A stretch of DNA of 64,000 nt from Ruminococcus_C callidus (GTDB lineage Bacteria; Bacillota; Clostridia; Oscillospirales; Ruminococcaceae): the NCBI RefSeq assembly GCF_049562855.1, contig NZ_CP186925.1, forward strand, positions 1 through 64,000. The letters run 5' to 3'. The notes beneath the pieces are model-generated. The model worked only from the letters and a program-made list of their open reading frames with translations, was not told the origin of the DNA and did no database searches. Shown here in pieces: positions 8,769 through 16,657 of this stretch; the stretch's first letter is position 1, and each line of letters opens with the position of its first letter. The position numbers and the translations under genes are program-made.

Positions 8769-8797
8769 ATTTTAACATATTATTGTGCCCGTGTCAA
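8769..8797 (-). promoter_or_regulatory. Sigma-A promoter of the dockerin gene
   Basis: On the minus strand, TTGACA (8797-8792), a 17-base spacer and TAAAAT (8774-8769). It lies inside the dpaA element, so the cargo is expected to be expressed vegetatively. Confidence 0.75.
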
Positions 8798-8816
8798 GCC
8801 CAAAGCCTGATTTTTT

Positions 8817-9764
8817 TTAAAATTCTTTGCTGGATATTATCCCCGTTTTTGTCGCTTTTTCACAATTTCGAAGCCGTTTTTCTGAATTCAACACACTTTC
8901 CACCGACTTTTCAACATTTTTTCTATGGAATTCCGCAGAAATCGCCTTTTCCGGAATGTGGCAACGCCGCACTTCCGGCGGCAGGGCCAATGCCCACACC
9001 ACGCGGATGCCCAGACGTTTTGCCGCATCGAAGTCGGTCCCGCCGGGGCGGGAAGCGAGGTCGATCACCAGCGTTTCCGGCGGCAGGGCTTTCAACACCG
9101 TTTCAGACAGCAGCAGCACCGGCACCGTGTTGAAGATCACGTCCGCCGCCGCTGCCCTTTGGGCGAGAGCGGACACCGGCACAGCGGAAAAGCCCTGCAT
9201 CTGTGCCAGTGCACGGGTTTCACAGCGACGGGCACAGATCTTCGTCTGCATGCCCAACGCCCGCAGCCGCGGAGCCAGTGCCATGCCGATCCTGCCATAG
9301 CCCACCACCAGTGCCGATGCCCCGTGCAGGGTGCGGGCAGTTTCTTCTATGGCGATCCGGATCGCCCCCTCCGCAGTGGGGACGGCATTGGCGAGGCACA
9401 GTTCCTCCCGCCGGAGGTAGTCGGTCACAGTCATGCCGGCAGCCTCGAACCAATGTGCCACGCCGGAGCAACCGCCGCCGGCGACCAGTGCCGCCGGTTT
9501 TCCCTGTGCCGCCAGTTCGGGCAGCGACAGGGGAGATGTTCCGAATGGAGCCGGCACGGTTTCCCCGCTGCTGCCCGCAAGGACAGGCAGCACCAGCACG
9601 TCGTATGCCGGAACCTCTGCCGGTGTTTCGGCGAAGTGCAGGTTCGGCTGTGCCGGCAGTCCCACCGTCCAGACCGCCGCACCGGTTTTCTGCCGGAGCC
9701 GCTGTGCCGCATACTGCTGCCGCAGATCACCGCCTGCGACAAGAATGACTTTGTCGGATTTCAT
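8817..9764 (-). CDS. dpaA: Dipicolinate synthase subunit A, 5' part, with replaced C-terminus
   Basis: Residues 1-262 are genuine DpaA (SpoVFA). The N-terminus is VILVAGGDLRQQYAAQRL, the Rossmann loop is VVGYGRIGMALAPRLRALG, and the end is LVIDLASRPGGTDFDAAKRL then VVWALALP. After the CCG core (8981-8979) the frame enters the intervening element and adds 53 unrelated residues (PEVRRCHIPEKAI onward). It therefore lacks the conserved GKVAPMTAGEII tail, which lies 5.15 kb away next to dpaB. The ATG at 9764 has GGAGG eight bases upstream; an in-frame start 21 codons earlier lacks this. The reconstructed product is 294 residues, against ~297 in B. subtilis. DpaA with DpaB makes dipicolinic acid in the sporulating mother cell. 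Confidence 0.92.
   Translation of the reverse strand: MKSDKVILVAGGDLRQQYAAQRLRQKTGAAVWTVGLPAQPNLHFAETPAEVPAYDVLVLPVLAGSSGETVPAPFGTSPLSLPELAAQGKPAALVAGGGCSGVAHWFEAAGMTVTDYLRREELCLANAVPTAEGAIRIAIEETARTLHGASALVVGYGRIGMALAPRLRALGMQTKICARRCETRALAQMQGFSAVPVSALAQRAAAADVIFNTVPVLLLSETVLKALPPETLVIDLASRPGGTDFDAAKRLGIRVVWALALPPEVRRCHIPEKAISAEFHRKNVEKSVESVLNSEKRLRNCEKATKTGIISSKEF
8956..8992 (-). other. Recombination site at the dpaA 5'-part end
   Basis: Contains dpaA codons for ALALP ending in the CCG core (8981-8979), then element sequence with the 15-bp arm at 8958-8972, inverted relative to the arm at the opposite end. Confidence 0.75.
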
Positions 9765-9793
9765 ACACGTTTCCTCCGCTTGCTGAAAATCAG

Positions 9794-9877
9794 GGTTTTC
9801 CACAGGGGAAATCGACTTAGTTTTCAACAGATTTTCAACTTATCAACTTCTTTCCCTGTGGAAAACCTGTGGAAAGC
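9794..9877. repeat. 14-bp inverted repeat with DnaA-box-like motifs in the dpaA leader
   Basis: GGTTTTCCACAGGG (9794-9807) is exactly repeated in inverted form at 9854-9867, and another TGTGGAAAG follows at 9869-9877. TTTTCCACA differs from the DnaA box TTATCCACA at one position. It lies between the suggested promoter and the dpaA start. Confidence 0.6.
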
Positions 9878-9971
9878 ACTGTCTGCCGGCGAATTGCACG
9901 TCAAAGGCAGGCAGTGCATCATCACAGCACCAAATGTCAGAAAGTTGTGCAAATACACAAACTCCTGTTCT

Positions 9972-10000
9972 TAACGTATGCAAAAAGCGAAAAAGAAGTG
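9972..10000 (-). promoter_or_regulatory. Possible sigma-K promoter of dpaA
   Basis: On the minus strand, AC (9999-9998), 17 bases and CATACGTTA (9980-9972) match the sigma-K pattern AC-N16/17-CATANNNTA. The spoVF operon of B. subtilis is sigma-K dependent. The leader would be ~200 nt, which is long. Confidence 0.4.
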
Positions 10001-10004
10001 CGGC

Positions 10005-11160
10005 GAGCGGCGAGTCGCTGCTGACCCTACGCCCGCGGCGGGTCGCCGCTGACCTTACGCCCCAATTTCAACTGTGAAAAGGGTAATGTTACGGCGGACA
10101 AGCCGCCTGTATGCCCCGCCGGGGGAGTTTTGTTGGTGAGAATCTGTGGGAATATATTGCACGTGTCCTCAATCTTTCGTGTAATCTTCGGGTGATACTT
10201 GACTTTGTAGTACAAGTGGAACGCGAACTCTTTTCTTTTTTTGCTTCTTTTTTTCTTTTCAGCAAAGAAAGCGGCGAGTCGCCGCTGACCCTACGCCCCA
10301 ATTTCAAGAGTGAAAAGGGTAGTGTTACGGCGGACAAGCCGCCTGTTCGCCCCGCCGGGGGGGGAGTTTTGTTGGTGAAAATTCACAAGGCAAAAAAGGC
10401 TCCCCTGAAAGGGGAGCTGGCAAGCCGCAGGCTTGACTGAGGGGTTTCTTCTGTGAAACCTGAAACAGGAACAAAAGATTTCAGCAGAACCCCTCCACCA
10501 GCTTCGCTGGTCCCCCTCCCCTTTCAGGGGAGGCAATATTGAAACGCCTGCACCTGAAAACACCCGAATATCAGCGTCACAAATACAGGCAAGGACAACA
10601 ATCGGCGTTGGCAAGCCACAGGCGGACAGCGAGGGCAGCGAGCGAATTCCGCCGGACGGTTTCGACATGGCTGCACTAGAAAATACACTTCACGAGTGAA
10701 CCCCTCCACCCCTTTCAAGGGAGGCTTATAACAGCAGACTTGCAAACGCCATACAAAATAAAGTTACCCGCCTGCACCAGAAAACACCCGAATATCAACG
10801 TCACAAATACAGGCAAGGGCAACAACCGGCGTTGGCAAGCCACAGGCGGACAGCGAGGGCAACGAGCGAATTCCGCCGGACGGTTTCGGTGTGGCTGCAC
10901 TAGAAAGTACACTTCACGAGTGAACCCCTCCGCCCCTTTCAAGGGAGACTTATAACAGAAGACTTGCAAACGCCATACAAAATAAAGTTACCCGCCTGCA
11001 CCAGAAAACACCTGAATATCAACGTCACAAATACAGGCAAGGACAACAATCGGCGTTGGCAAGCCACAGGCGGACAGCGAGGGCAACGAGCGAATTCCGC
11101 CGGACGGTTTCAGTGTGGCTGCACTAGAAAGTACACTTCGCAGATGCTGTTTCGGCGGAG
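10005..11160. repeat. Mosaic intergenic repeat block 2 (R4, R1, R3, R2 x3)
   Basis: A 1.15-kb stretch without a supported gene. R4 (GTCGCCGCTGACCTTACGCC through CCCCGCCGGGGGAGTTTTGT) occurs at ~10010-10140 and ~10270-10380. Part of R1 lies at ~10185-10268. Inverted R3 copies lie at 10398-10447 and 10488-10533. R2 copies start near 10540, 10737 and 10963. The three R2 copies differ by a few substitutions, so this is an old tandem expansion. Confidence 0.85.
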
Positions 11161-11212
11161 CGATGTGGGCATCGCCCCCTACTTTTTCTTTTTTGTACCC
11201 TTTTCCACCACA

Positions 11213-11241
11213 AAAAGCACCCTCCAACAGGAGAGTGCTTT
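11213..11241 (-). terminator. Terminator of the sugar ABC operon
   Basis: On the minus strand, AAAGCACTCTCC, a short loop and GGAGGGTGCTTTTTG: a stem ending in a T-run, 25 bases after the last permease stop. Confidence 0.8.
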
Positions 11242-11265
11242 GAAACATGTGCAATTGTTGTGTCG

Positions 11266-12294
11266 TTATCCGACCAGACCGGAGCGTTCGATACCCTCGG
11301 TGAAATACTTCTGGAGGAATGTGTACATAACCAGAATTGGCAGAATCGCGATCAGGCAGCCGGCTTCCATCCAGACGATCTGCTCTCTGGGGCTGACATC
11401 TGCGTTATTGAACAGCTGCTGGGAAAGCAGGGTGCTCAGGTTCTTCAGCATCAGGGCAATGGTCTGGTTCTTGGTGAAGAATGTGGAACTGACATAGTAG
11501 TCATTCCAGTACCAGACGATAGAGAACAGGAATACGGTCAGGAACGAGGACGAAGCATTGGGGATCATGACCTGCACAAAAGTGCGAAGCGGTCCGCAGC
11601 CGTCCAGATATGCCGCATCTTCCAGCTCCTTGGGCAGTCCCTTGAAGAACTGGCGGAAGATGAAGATCATCAGACCGGCACGAATGCCGTTGCCCATTGC
11701 CGCCGGCAGGTACATACACAGCTTGGTGTTGATCAGGTTCACTGTCAGGCTGCCGATACCAAAATGCCGGAACAGCATATACTGGGGAATGGAGATGATC
11801 TGCGGCGGCACCAGAATCATCATGACGACGATGCCGAACAGAATGCCCTTGCCCTTGAACTTAAAGCGGGCAAAGCCATAGCCTGCCAGTGCACAGGAAG
11901 CCACCTGCACCAGCGAGCAGCCAACGTTCAGCAGAAGCGTGGTTTTCAGGGTGTTCCAGATGTCCATGACATCTGCGGTTTCCTTGATGACATTGAGCGT
12001 CAGGTGACGGGGGATCCACATGACTGTCGGGTCACTCATGTCCGCAGAATCGCGGAATGCACAGCTGATCATGTAGATCAGCGGATAGAGAATGACGAAG
12101 CAAAGTCCGAACAGAATGAAGAACCGGAAAAACGGCCACACCGCATCGAACACCCGTTTCCGCCGCATATAGGCGATCTCGGATTTGTTCATGCTCTGCA
12201 TGCGGATCTTCCGAGCCTCCCGCTTGCTCATACCGTTGCCCACCAGCGTATCCTCTTTCGGGGATGCCAGCGGCTTGTTTTTTGTTGTTTCCAT
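11266..12294 (-). CDS. Carbohydrate ABC transporter permease (MalG-type)
   Basis: Inner-membrane permease of ~342 residues with six predicted membrane spans and the EAA loop EDAAYLDGCGPLRTFVQVMIP, which contacts the ATPase. A long basic N-terminus (MSKREARKIRMQSMNKSEI) precedes the first span near residue 56. AAAGGAG lies nine bases before the ATG at 12294; the ATG at 12303 abuts it and is less likely. Last gene of an eight-gene minus-strand operon and partner of the upstream MalF-type permease. No ATPase is encoded nearby, so a shared MsmK-like ATPase is likely. Confidence 0.88.
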   Translation of the reverse strand: METTKNKPLASPKEDTLVGNGMSKREARKIRMQSMNKSEIAYMRRKRVFDAVWPFFRFFILFGLCFVILYPLIYMISCAFRDSADMSDPTVMWIPRHLTLNVIKETADVMDIWNTLKTTLLLNVGCSLVQVASCALAGYGFARFKFKGKGILFGIVVMMILVPPQIISIPQYMLFRHFGIGSLTVNLINTKLCMYLPAAMGNGIRAGLMIFIFRQFFKGLPKELEDAAYLDGCGPLRTFVQVMIPNASSSFLTVFLFSIVWYWNDYYVSSTFFTKNQTIALMLKNLSTLLSQQLFNNADVSPREQIVWMEAGCLIAILPILVMYTFLQKYFTEGIERSGLVG

Positions 12295-12309
12295 AACTGA
12301 CATCTCCTT

Positions 12310-13203
12310 TTAGTCTACTTCATAATAGATGAACTTGTTCAGGATCGCGGTAATGATCCCCACCGCCGCCAGCACGATAGCGAAGTATACCCACGCCATT
12401 GCCGAAGCCGGTCCGTACTGCCAGTCGCTCTGCAAATCGAGGATTCGTCCCATGACCACGTTGTTCGGATCGGTGAACGAGTCGATAATGGTGAAGATAA
12501 AGCAGGCGAGGATCATGGGGCTGACATAGGGGAGCGTGATCTTCCAGAAGTATTCCCACGCGGTGGCACCCTCCATCTGGGCTGCCTCCTTGGCGGAAAC
12601 CGGAATGTTTTGCAGTGCCGCAAGGAAGATCAGGATCTGGATACCGGAGTTCCACACGATGCCGAAAATGTTGTCCGATACCATTTCAATGGTGGTCTGC
12701 ATGCTGTCGGAAATGCCGTAGATGCCGAGGAATTCCATGAGTTCGCCCAGCAGGTCTGTGGAAAACATGGTGGAAAACTGGCTGGCATCGCTGTTGCCGG
12801 TGCTTTGCAGGTTGCCGTTGATGATGTTATACACCGGACCGGTGGCAATGATGACCGGCAGGAAGAACACGGCACGGGAGAATGTCCGTCCCTTGAACTT
12901 CTGGTTCAGAATGACTGCCACGAACAGGGAGAACACCAGAATCAGCGGGGTTTTCCACGCAGTGTCCTTCAGCACCTTCACCAGATACTGGCGGTAGTTC
13001 GGGTCCACGTTGAACGCGTAGTTATAGTTGTCCATGCCGACCCAGCTGCCGACCATGCCGCCGGTGTCCGGCGTGATCTCCTGAAAGGAATAGAGCAGTG
13101 ACTCTACCACAGGGATCAGGAAGAAAATCAGTGCACCCACGAACCACAGAGCAATAAAGCAGTAGCCGTACATGCTTTTTCGTTTTTCATATGCCATTTT
13201 CAT
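12310..13203 (-). CDS. Sugar ABC transporter permease (MalF-type)
   Basis: A 297-residue permease with an N-terminal span at ~15-35 and the EAA loop AKEAAQMEGATAWEYFWKITLP, which binds the ATPase. It contains an extra periplasmic-side insertion (GNLQSTGNSDASQFSTMFST) common in solute-binding protein-dependent oligosaccharide systems. The start overlaps the DUF5696 stop by ATGA, indicating translational coupling. It forms the second permease pair of the operon with the gene 16 bases downstream. Confidence 0.88.
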   Translation of the reverse strand: MKMAYEKRKSMYGYCFIALWFVGALIFFLIPVVESLLYSFQEITPDTGGMVGSWVGMDNYNYAFNVDPNYRQYLVKVLKDTAWKTPLILVFSLFVAVILNQKFKGRTFSRAVFFLPVIIATGPVYNIINGNLQSTGNSDASQFSTMFSTDLLGELMEFLGIYGISDSMQTTIEMVSDNIFGIVWNSGIQILIFLAALQNIPVSAKEAAQMEGATAWEYFWKITLPYVSPMILACFIFTIIDSFTDPNNVVMGRILDLQSDWQYGPASAMAWVYFAIVLAAVGIITAILNKFIYYEVD

Positions 13204-16001
13204 GCTTCGTTCCAGCTCCCTTCCTCCACATAGTCCGCCATGGCGTATGCCGTGCCGTCTACAGTGACGATCTGTTTCGCCAGATCGGTTTCTACCACCG
13301 TGCCGTTTTCATAGGTGGTGGTGATGACATCGCCCTTTCTCTCATAGCCGGTGATGGTCTGGTCACCCAGTCCGGAGAGCACCGCCTTGGAGAATGCATA
13401 GCTCTGTGCGGCGTAGTCTGTCCAGCTTTCCGCACTGGCATAATAGAGCCCGTCCAGTACCGTATCTTTCAGCGTACTGGTTTCTTCGCCGATCATGTCA
13501 AAGTGCAGGCTGCTGCCGGAGGCAATGGCGAGAAGCACGGTTTCTTCCGGTGTTGCCGAAGCATTCACCGCACTGGTGCCGTAGGATTTCACCCCGTGCA
13601 TTACCATCTGGTAGAACGGAATGTCCTCGTCGAACACATCGAATCCGCTGGATTGCAGCGGCACGTCTGTGATCTCCTGCACATAGGGCAGAGCGTAGGC
13701 ATTGGCTCCGTTCGCCAGCAGGGAAATGTCTGCATCAGTGATCTGCTGATATGCGTCCTCCAGCAGCTGCTGGGCAGCATCTCGTGAGATCGCCTGCTTG
13801 CCGTAGTCCCCGTAAAGAGCAGTGGTCAGGCTGCCCAGCGAAAGGGTGTTCAGGTCTTTCTTTTGCAGGCTGCCGGTAAGCTTCTCGGCAACCTCCGAAA
13901 AGGCAGACGGCGAGAGCAGGGACAAAGGCTTGTTCACAGTACTCTGGGTACCGTATGCCAGATTGTAATCATAGATGCGGGCATAGGAGCCGGAGATGCG
14001 GACGGCGGTATCCTGAAATGTATAGAACCCGCTGCCGGAACGGAACGTTTCATTTTCCGATACCGGATAAATGGTCACGCCGTTGGACGCGGCATAGCTT
14101 TGCAGGTCGTTCCAGTCGCCGTTTCCGCCCAGGCAGCCGGCAGCCTTTGCCTTGATGTCCACCTTGCCGGAAATGCCGGCGTTGGTCCAGTTGTAGTACT
14201 GCACCTTCATGTTCTCGGCACCGCCGTCCGACAGGTTTTGCAGAATTTCCTCTGCCTGCTGGAAGCTGGTGAGAGCCGTTTTCATGCTTACGGGAATTCC
14301 CAGCACGGATTTTTCCTTTTTCGTGCCGCCGTAGAAGTTGAGGTACAAAGACGGGGCCGTGTTCTCCACGGTATTGGTCACGCCGGCTTCTTCGGTGAGG
14401 TAGTTCCGGTATGCCGCCGCCACATCGGTATAGTCCGGTGTGTCCTCGGTTTCCAGGGGGTAGTACCGCACTGCCAGCGTGTCGGTTTTCATGTCGCCGT
14501 CCTCGAACACGGTCAGTGCCGTGCCGTTGTCGCCGGACATATAATAGGTATCCGAATCCCGCACCGTGAAGTCGAAGCCGCAGACGTTGAAGCTGCTCTT
14601 GGACTGTCCGCTGACGCTTGCAGTCAGCTTGGCGTTGGAGTCGCCCTCGGTGCAGACTACCATCATGGCGTTATCGCCGTTGACGATGCCGTACATGGGC
14701 AGGGAAACCTGCTCTGTCACTGCCGGTTCTGTCAGGGGAACCGCAGTCACATCGGAGCCATACACATAGCCGGTATAAGATTTCGCGGTCTTTTTGCCGT
14801 TGTTGAAGCGGATCAGAGCACCGCTGCCGTCGGGAATGACGAAGTAGCCCTCATCAGTAGAAGAAGCCGCCCCGAAGCTGCTGAGCATGGAGAGGGAAGT
14901 GGTCAGCTTGCCGGTTTCGGAGGTGTCGTCCTCCTCGATGTCGGCGGTGTCGATCTTCGCCTCCAGATAGTCATCTTCCAGCGTGTAAGTCACCGGCACG
15001 GTAATGCCTGCTTTCTTGAACGAATAGGTGATCTTCACACCGCTGCTCTTGTCCTTGACCTTGATCTTCGCATCGCCCTTGGAACGCATATTGGTAGTGC
15101 TGCGGGCATCGGGTTCGCCGTAGATCATTTTCAGCGAGGAGGACAAGTCCTCTACAATGGTATTGGTAGCAGTCTTGTCGTGTCCCACATTTTCGGGAGT
15201 AGACCACCACATCTTATTTTTTGCCTTGTCGTACAGTCCGATCACGGCGGTGTCGTCATCCACGTACAGTGCCAGCTTGTCATTTTCCGTGACAAACCGT
15301 GCCGAGGAGATCACCGCATCATAAGTGTCTGCCAGTACGACCTGCCAGCCGTCCTCGTTGGTATAGGTGACTTTGCCGTCCTTGGCAGCACCGTCTGTGG
15401 TGTAGCTGCGTTCTACTTCGTCGTAGTCCTTGTTGTACAATTCCAGTGTCCGGTTGTCGCGGGAACGGAACAGCAATTCGTTATCCAGAGAAGAAACGAT
15501 CTGGCGAACCATTGTGACCTTGCTGTATTCCGGATCCATGTACACCAGCCAGCGGCTTTCCGGACTTAGGAATACCACGAAGTCGCTGTTGTCGCTGTCT
15601 TCTTCCAGTGTGCAGACCACCTCGCCGGTGGCATCGTCAATGCCTGCCAGTTCGATGTCGTCCAGCAGATCTGCCACGTCCTCGTCGGAAATGGTATCCT
15701 CATAGTCCTCCGGACGGTAGTAGAAAGTGATGCCGTCGCAGGAATTCTTCTTCTGCATGTACTGGGTGACCTGTTCCGCCGTAATCGCAATTTCCTCCAG
15801 CGATTCGGAACGGGTCGCTTCTTCGGCGGTGTCGTCTGCCGTATCGGCATCGGCTGTACCGTCTGCCGCCGGCATCTCCTCCGAGGTGTCGGAAATGAGG
15901 GCAATGTCGTCCTCGCCCTCCGCCGCCGCCGGCAGGGAAACTGCCGTCATGCAAAGGCTCAGAGCACAGATGCCGGCAGCCCATTTTTTCCAGTTCTTCA
16001 T
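13200..16001 (-). CDS. DUF5696 domain secreted protein
   Basis: A 933-residue exported protein whose signal peptide ends near residue 27 (LPAAAEG). The region from LALYVDDDTAVIGLYDKAKNKMWW through YFVIPDGSGALIRFNNGK matches DUF5696, a family found beside sugar ABC genes in gut Firmicutes. The C-terminal half has a beta/alpha pattern suggestive of a glycosidase-like barrel, but no catalytic residues can be assigned. It lies between the YIP1 gene and a permease pair, so a role in binding or processing the imported glycan is an inference from context. Residues 28-60 are strongly acidic (Asp, Glu, Thr). Confidence 0.8.
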   Translation of the reverse strand: MKNWKKWAAGICALSLCMTAVSLPAAAEGEDDIALISDTSEEMPAADGTADADTADDTAEEATRSESLEEIAITAEQVTQYMQKKNSCDGITFYYRPEDYEDTISDEDVADLLDDIELAGIDDATGEVVCTLEEDSDNSDFVVFLSPESRWLVYMDPEYSKVTMVRQIVSSLDNELLFRSRDNRTLELYNKDYDEVERSYTTDGAAKDGKVTYTNEDGWQVVLADTYDAVISSARFVTENDKLALYVDDDTAVIGLYDKAKNKMWWSTPENVGHDKTATNTIVEDLSSSLKMIYGEPDARSTTNMRSKGDAKIKVKDKSSGVKITYSFKKAGITVPVTYTLEDDYLEAKIDTADIEEDDTSETGKLTTSLSMLSSFGAASSTDEGYFVIPDGSGALIRFNNGKKTAKSYTGYVYGSDVTAVPLTEPAVTEQVSLPMYGIVNGDNAMMVVCTEGDSNAKLTASVSGQSKSSFNVCGFDFTVRDSDTYYMSGDNGTALTVFEDGDMKTDTLAVRYYPLETEDTPDYTDVAAAYRNYLTEEAGVTNTVENTAPSLYLNFYGGTKKEKSVLGIPVSMKTALTSFQQAEEILQNLSDGGAENMKVQYYNWTNAGISGKVDIKAKAAGCLGGNGDWNDLQSYAASNGVTIYPVSENETFRSGSGFYTFQDTAVRISGSYARIYDYNLAYGTQSTVNKPLSLLSPSAFSEVAEKLTGSLQKKDLNTLSLGSLTTALYGDYGKQAISRDAAQQLLEDAYQQITDADISLLANGANAYALPYVQEITDVPLQSSGFDVFDEDIPFYQMVMHGVKSYGTSAVNASATPEETVLLAIASGSSLHFDMIGEETSTLKDTVLDGLYYASAESWTDYAAQSYAFSKAVLSGLGDQTITGYERKGDVITTTYENGTVVETDLAKQIVTVDGTAYAMADYVEEGSWNEA

Positions 16002-16020
16002 ATTGGTTCCACCGTCCTTT

Positions 16021-16650
16021 CTATACTCTCACGCGGTATGTGATCTCCGTGTAGACGGAAGAAACAAATACGTATACCTGCTGGAACAGTGCCACCAGCA
16101 GCACCAGCAGGATCAGAATGATCAGCATTGCCACAAAGGTGAGCAGCAGTGCCAGAATGGTCTTGCTGATCGAATACTGATGCACCGCCTTAATGGCGTT
16201 GAACATCAGGAGCACAGACCATGCAGTACTGATTACCGTGACGCAGGTAATAAAGATGACTTCGTCCTGAATCAGTACATGGGACAGGAGCGTCCGGATA
16301 TACAGTCCGGCAACGTAGGGGATCATTGAATAGGCACTGTAGATATAGATTTTCTTGATCGTGCCCTCGCCGTCCAGCAGGGTACAGATCGACCAGTTGC
16401 CGATGACGAACACCAGAAATACCGCAATCGTCTGGACGATATACGGGACAATGCTAAACATCTTGGTGTTGGTGACGGCAAACTGATAGCCCACCAGATT
16501 GTCATGCAAAATCTTCGCCACGAACCAGAGCAGGATCACAATGCTGGCATACAGGACGGAACCGCCCTTTTTCCAACGCAGATCCTCAAAACCCTCAAAC
16601 GGGTGGAACACACTGTGCTTGACCCATTGCTTTTGTGTCAGATCCATCAT
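16021..16650 (-). CDS. YIP1 family membrane protein
   Basis: A 209-residue integral membrane protein with about five hydrophobic spans (near 33-50, 68-85, 100-120, 132-155 and 165-195) and the YIP1 signature GNWSICTLLDGEGTIKKIYIYSAYSMIPY. Function is unknown; relatives occur repeatedly in this type of ABC/DUF5696 operon. A GGAGGAG lies ten bases upstream of ATGATG. Confidence 0.8.
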   Translation of the reverse strand: MMDLTQKQWVKHSVFHPFEGFEDLRWKKGGSVLYASIVILLWFVAKILHDNLVGYQFAVTNTKMFSIVPYIVQTIAVFLVFVIGNWSICTLLDGEGTIKKIYIYSAYSMIPYVAGLYIRTLLSHVLIQDEVIFITCVTVISTAWSVLLMFNAIKAVHQYSISKTILALLLTFVAMLIILILLVLLVALFQQVYVFVSSVYTEITYRVRV

Positions 16651-16657
16651 AGCAGCA

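Larger units (their letters stand above)
3827..8978. mobile_element. Intervening element inside dpaA (skin-like, serine recombinase)
   Basis: About 5.15 kb separates the two parts of dpaA. Contents in order are a large serine recombinase, a bidirectional hairpin, a cohesin-like wall protein and a dockerin protein. The crossover cores are CCG at 3824-3826 and 8979-8981 (plus-strand CGG). Just inside the ends lie inverted arms, GTGCGGCGTTGTCAC at 3834-3848 and GTGGCAACGCCGCAC at 8958-8972 (14 of 15 match as inverted repeats). In the excised circle they would sit symmetrically around the core. The recombinase starts 70 bases from one end, as is usual for att-adjacent integrases. Developmental excision is inferred by analogy with sigK-skin; the structure itself is read directly. 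Confidence 0.87.

Noticed and set aside
10963..11497. 177-residue open frame starting in repeat R2 and running into the permease gene antisense
   Set aside because: It joins repeat sequence to the reverse strand of a real gene.
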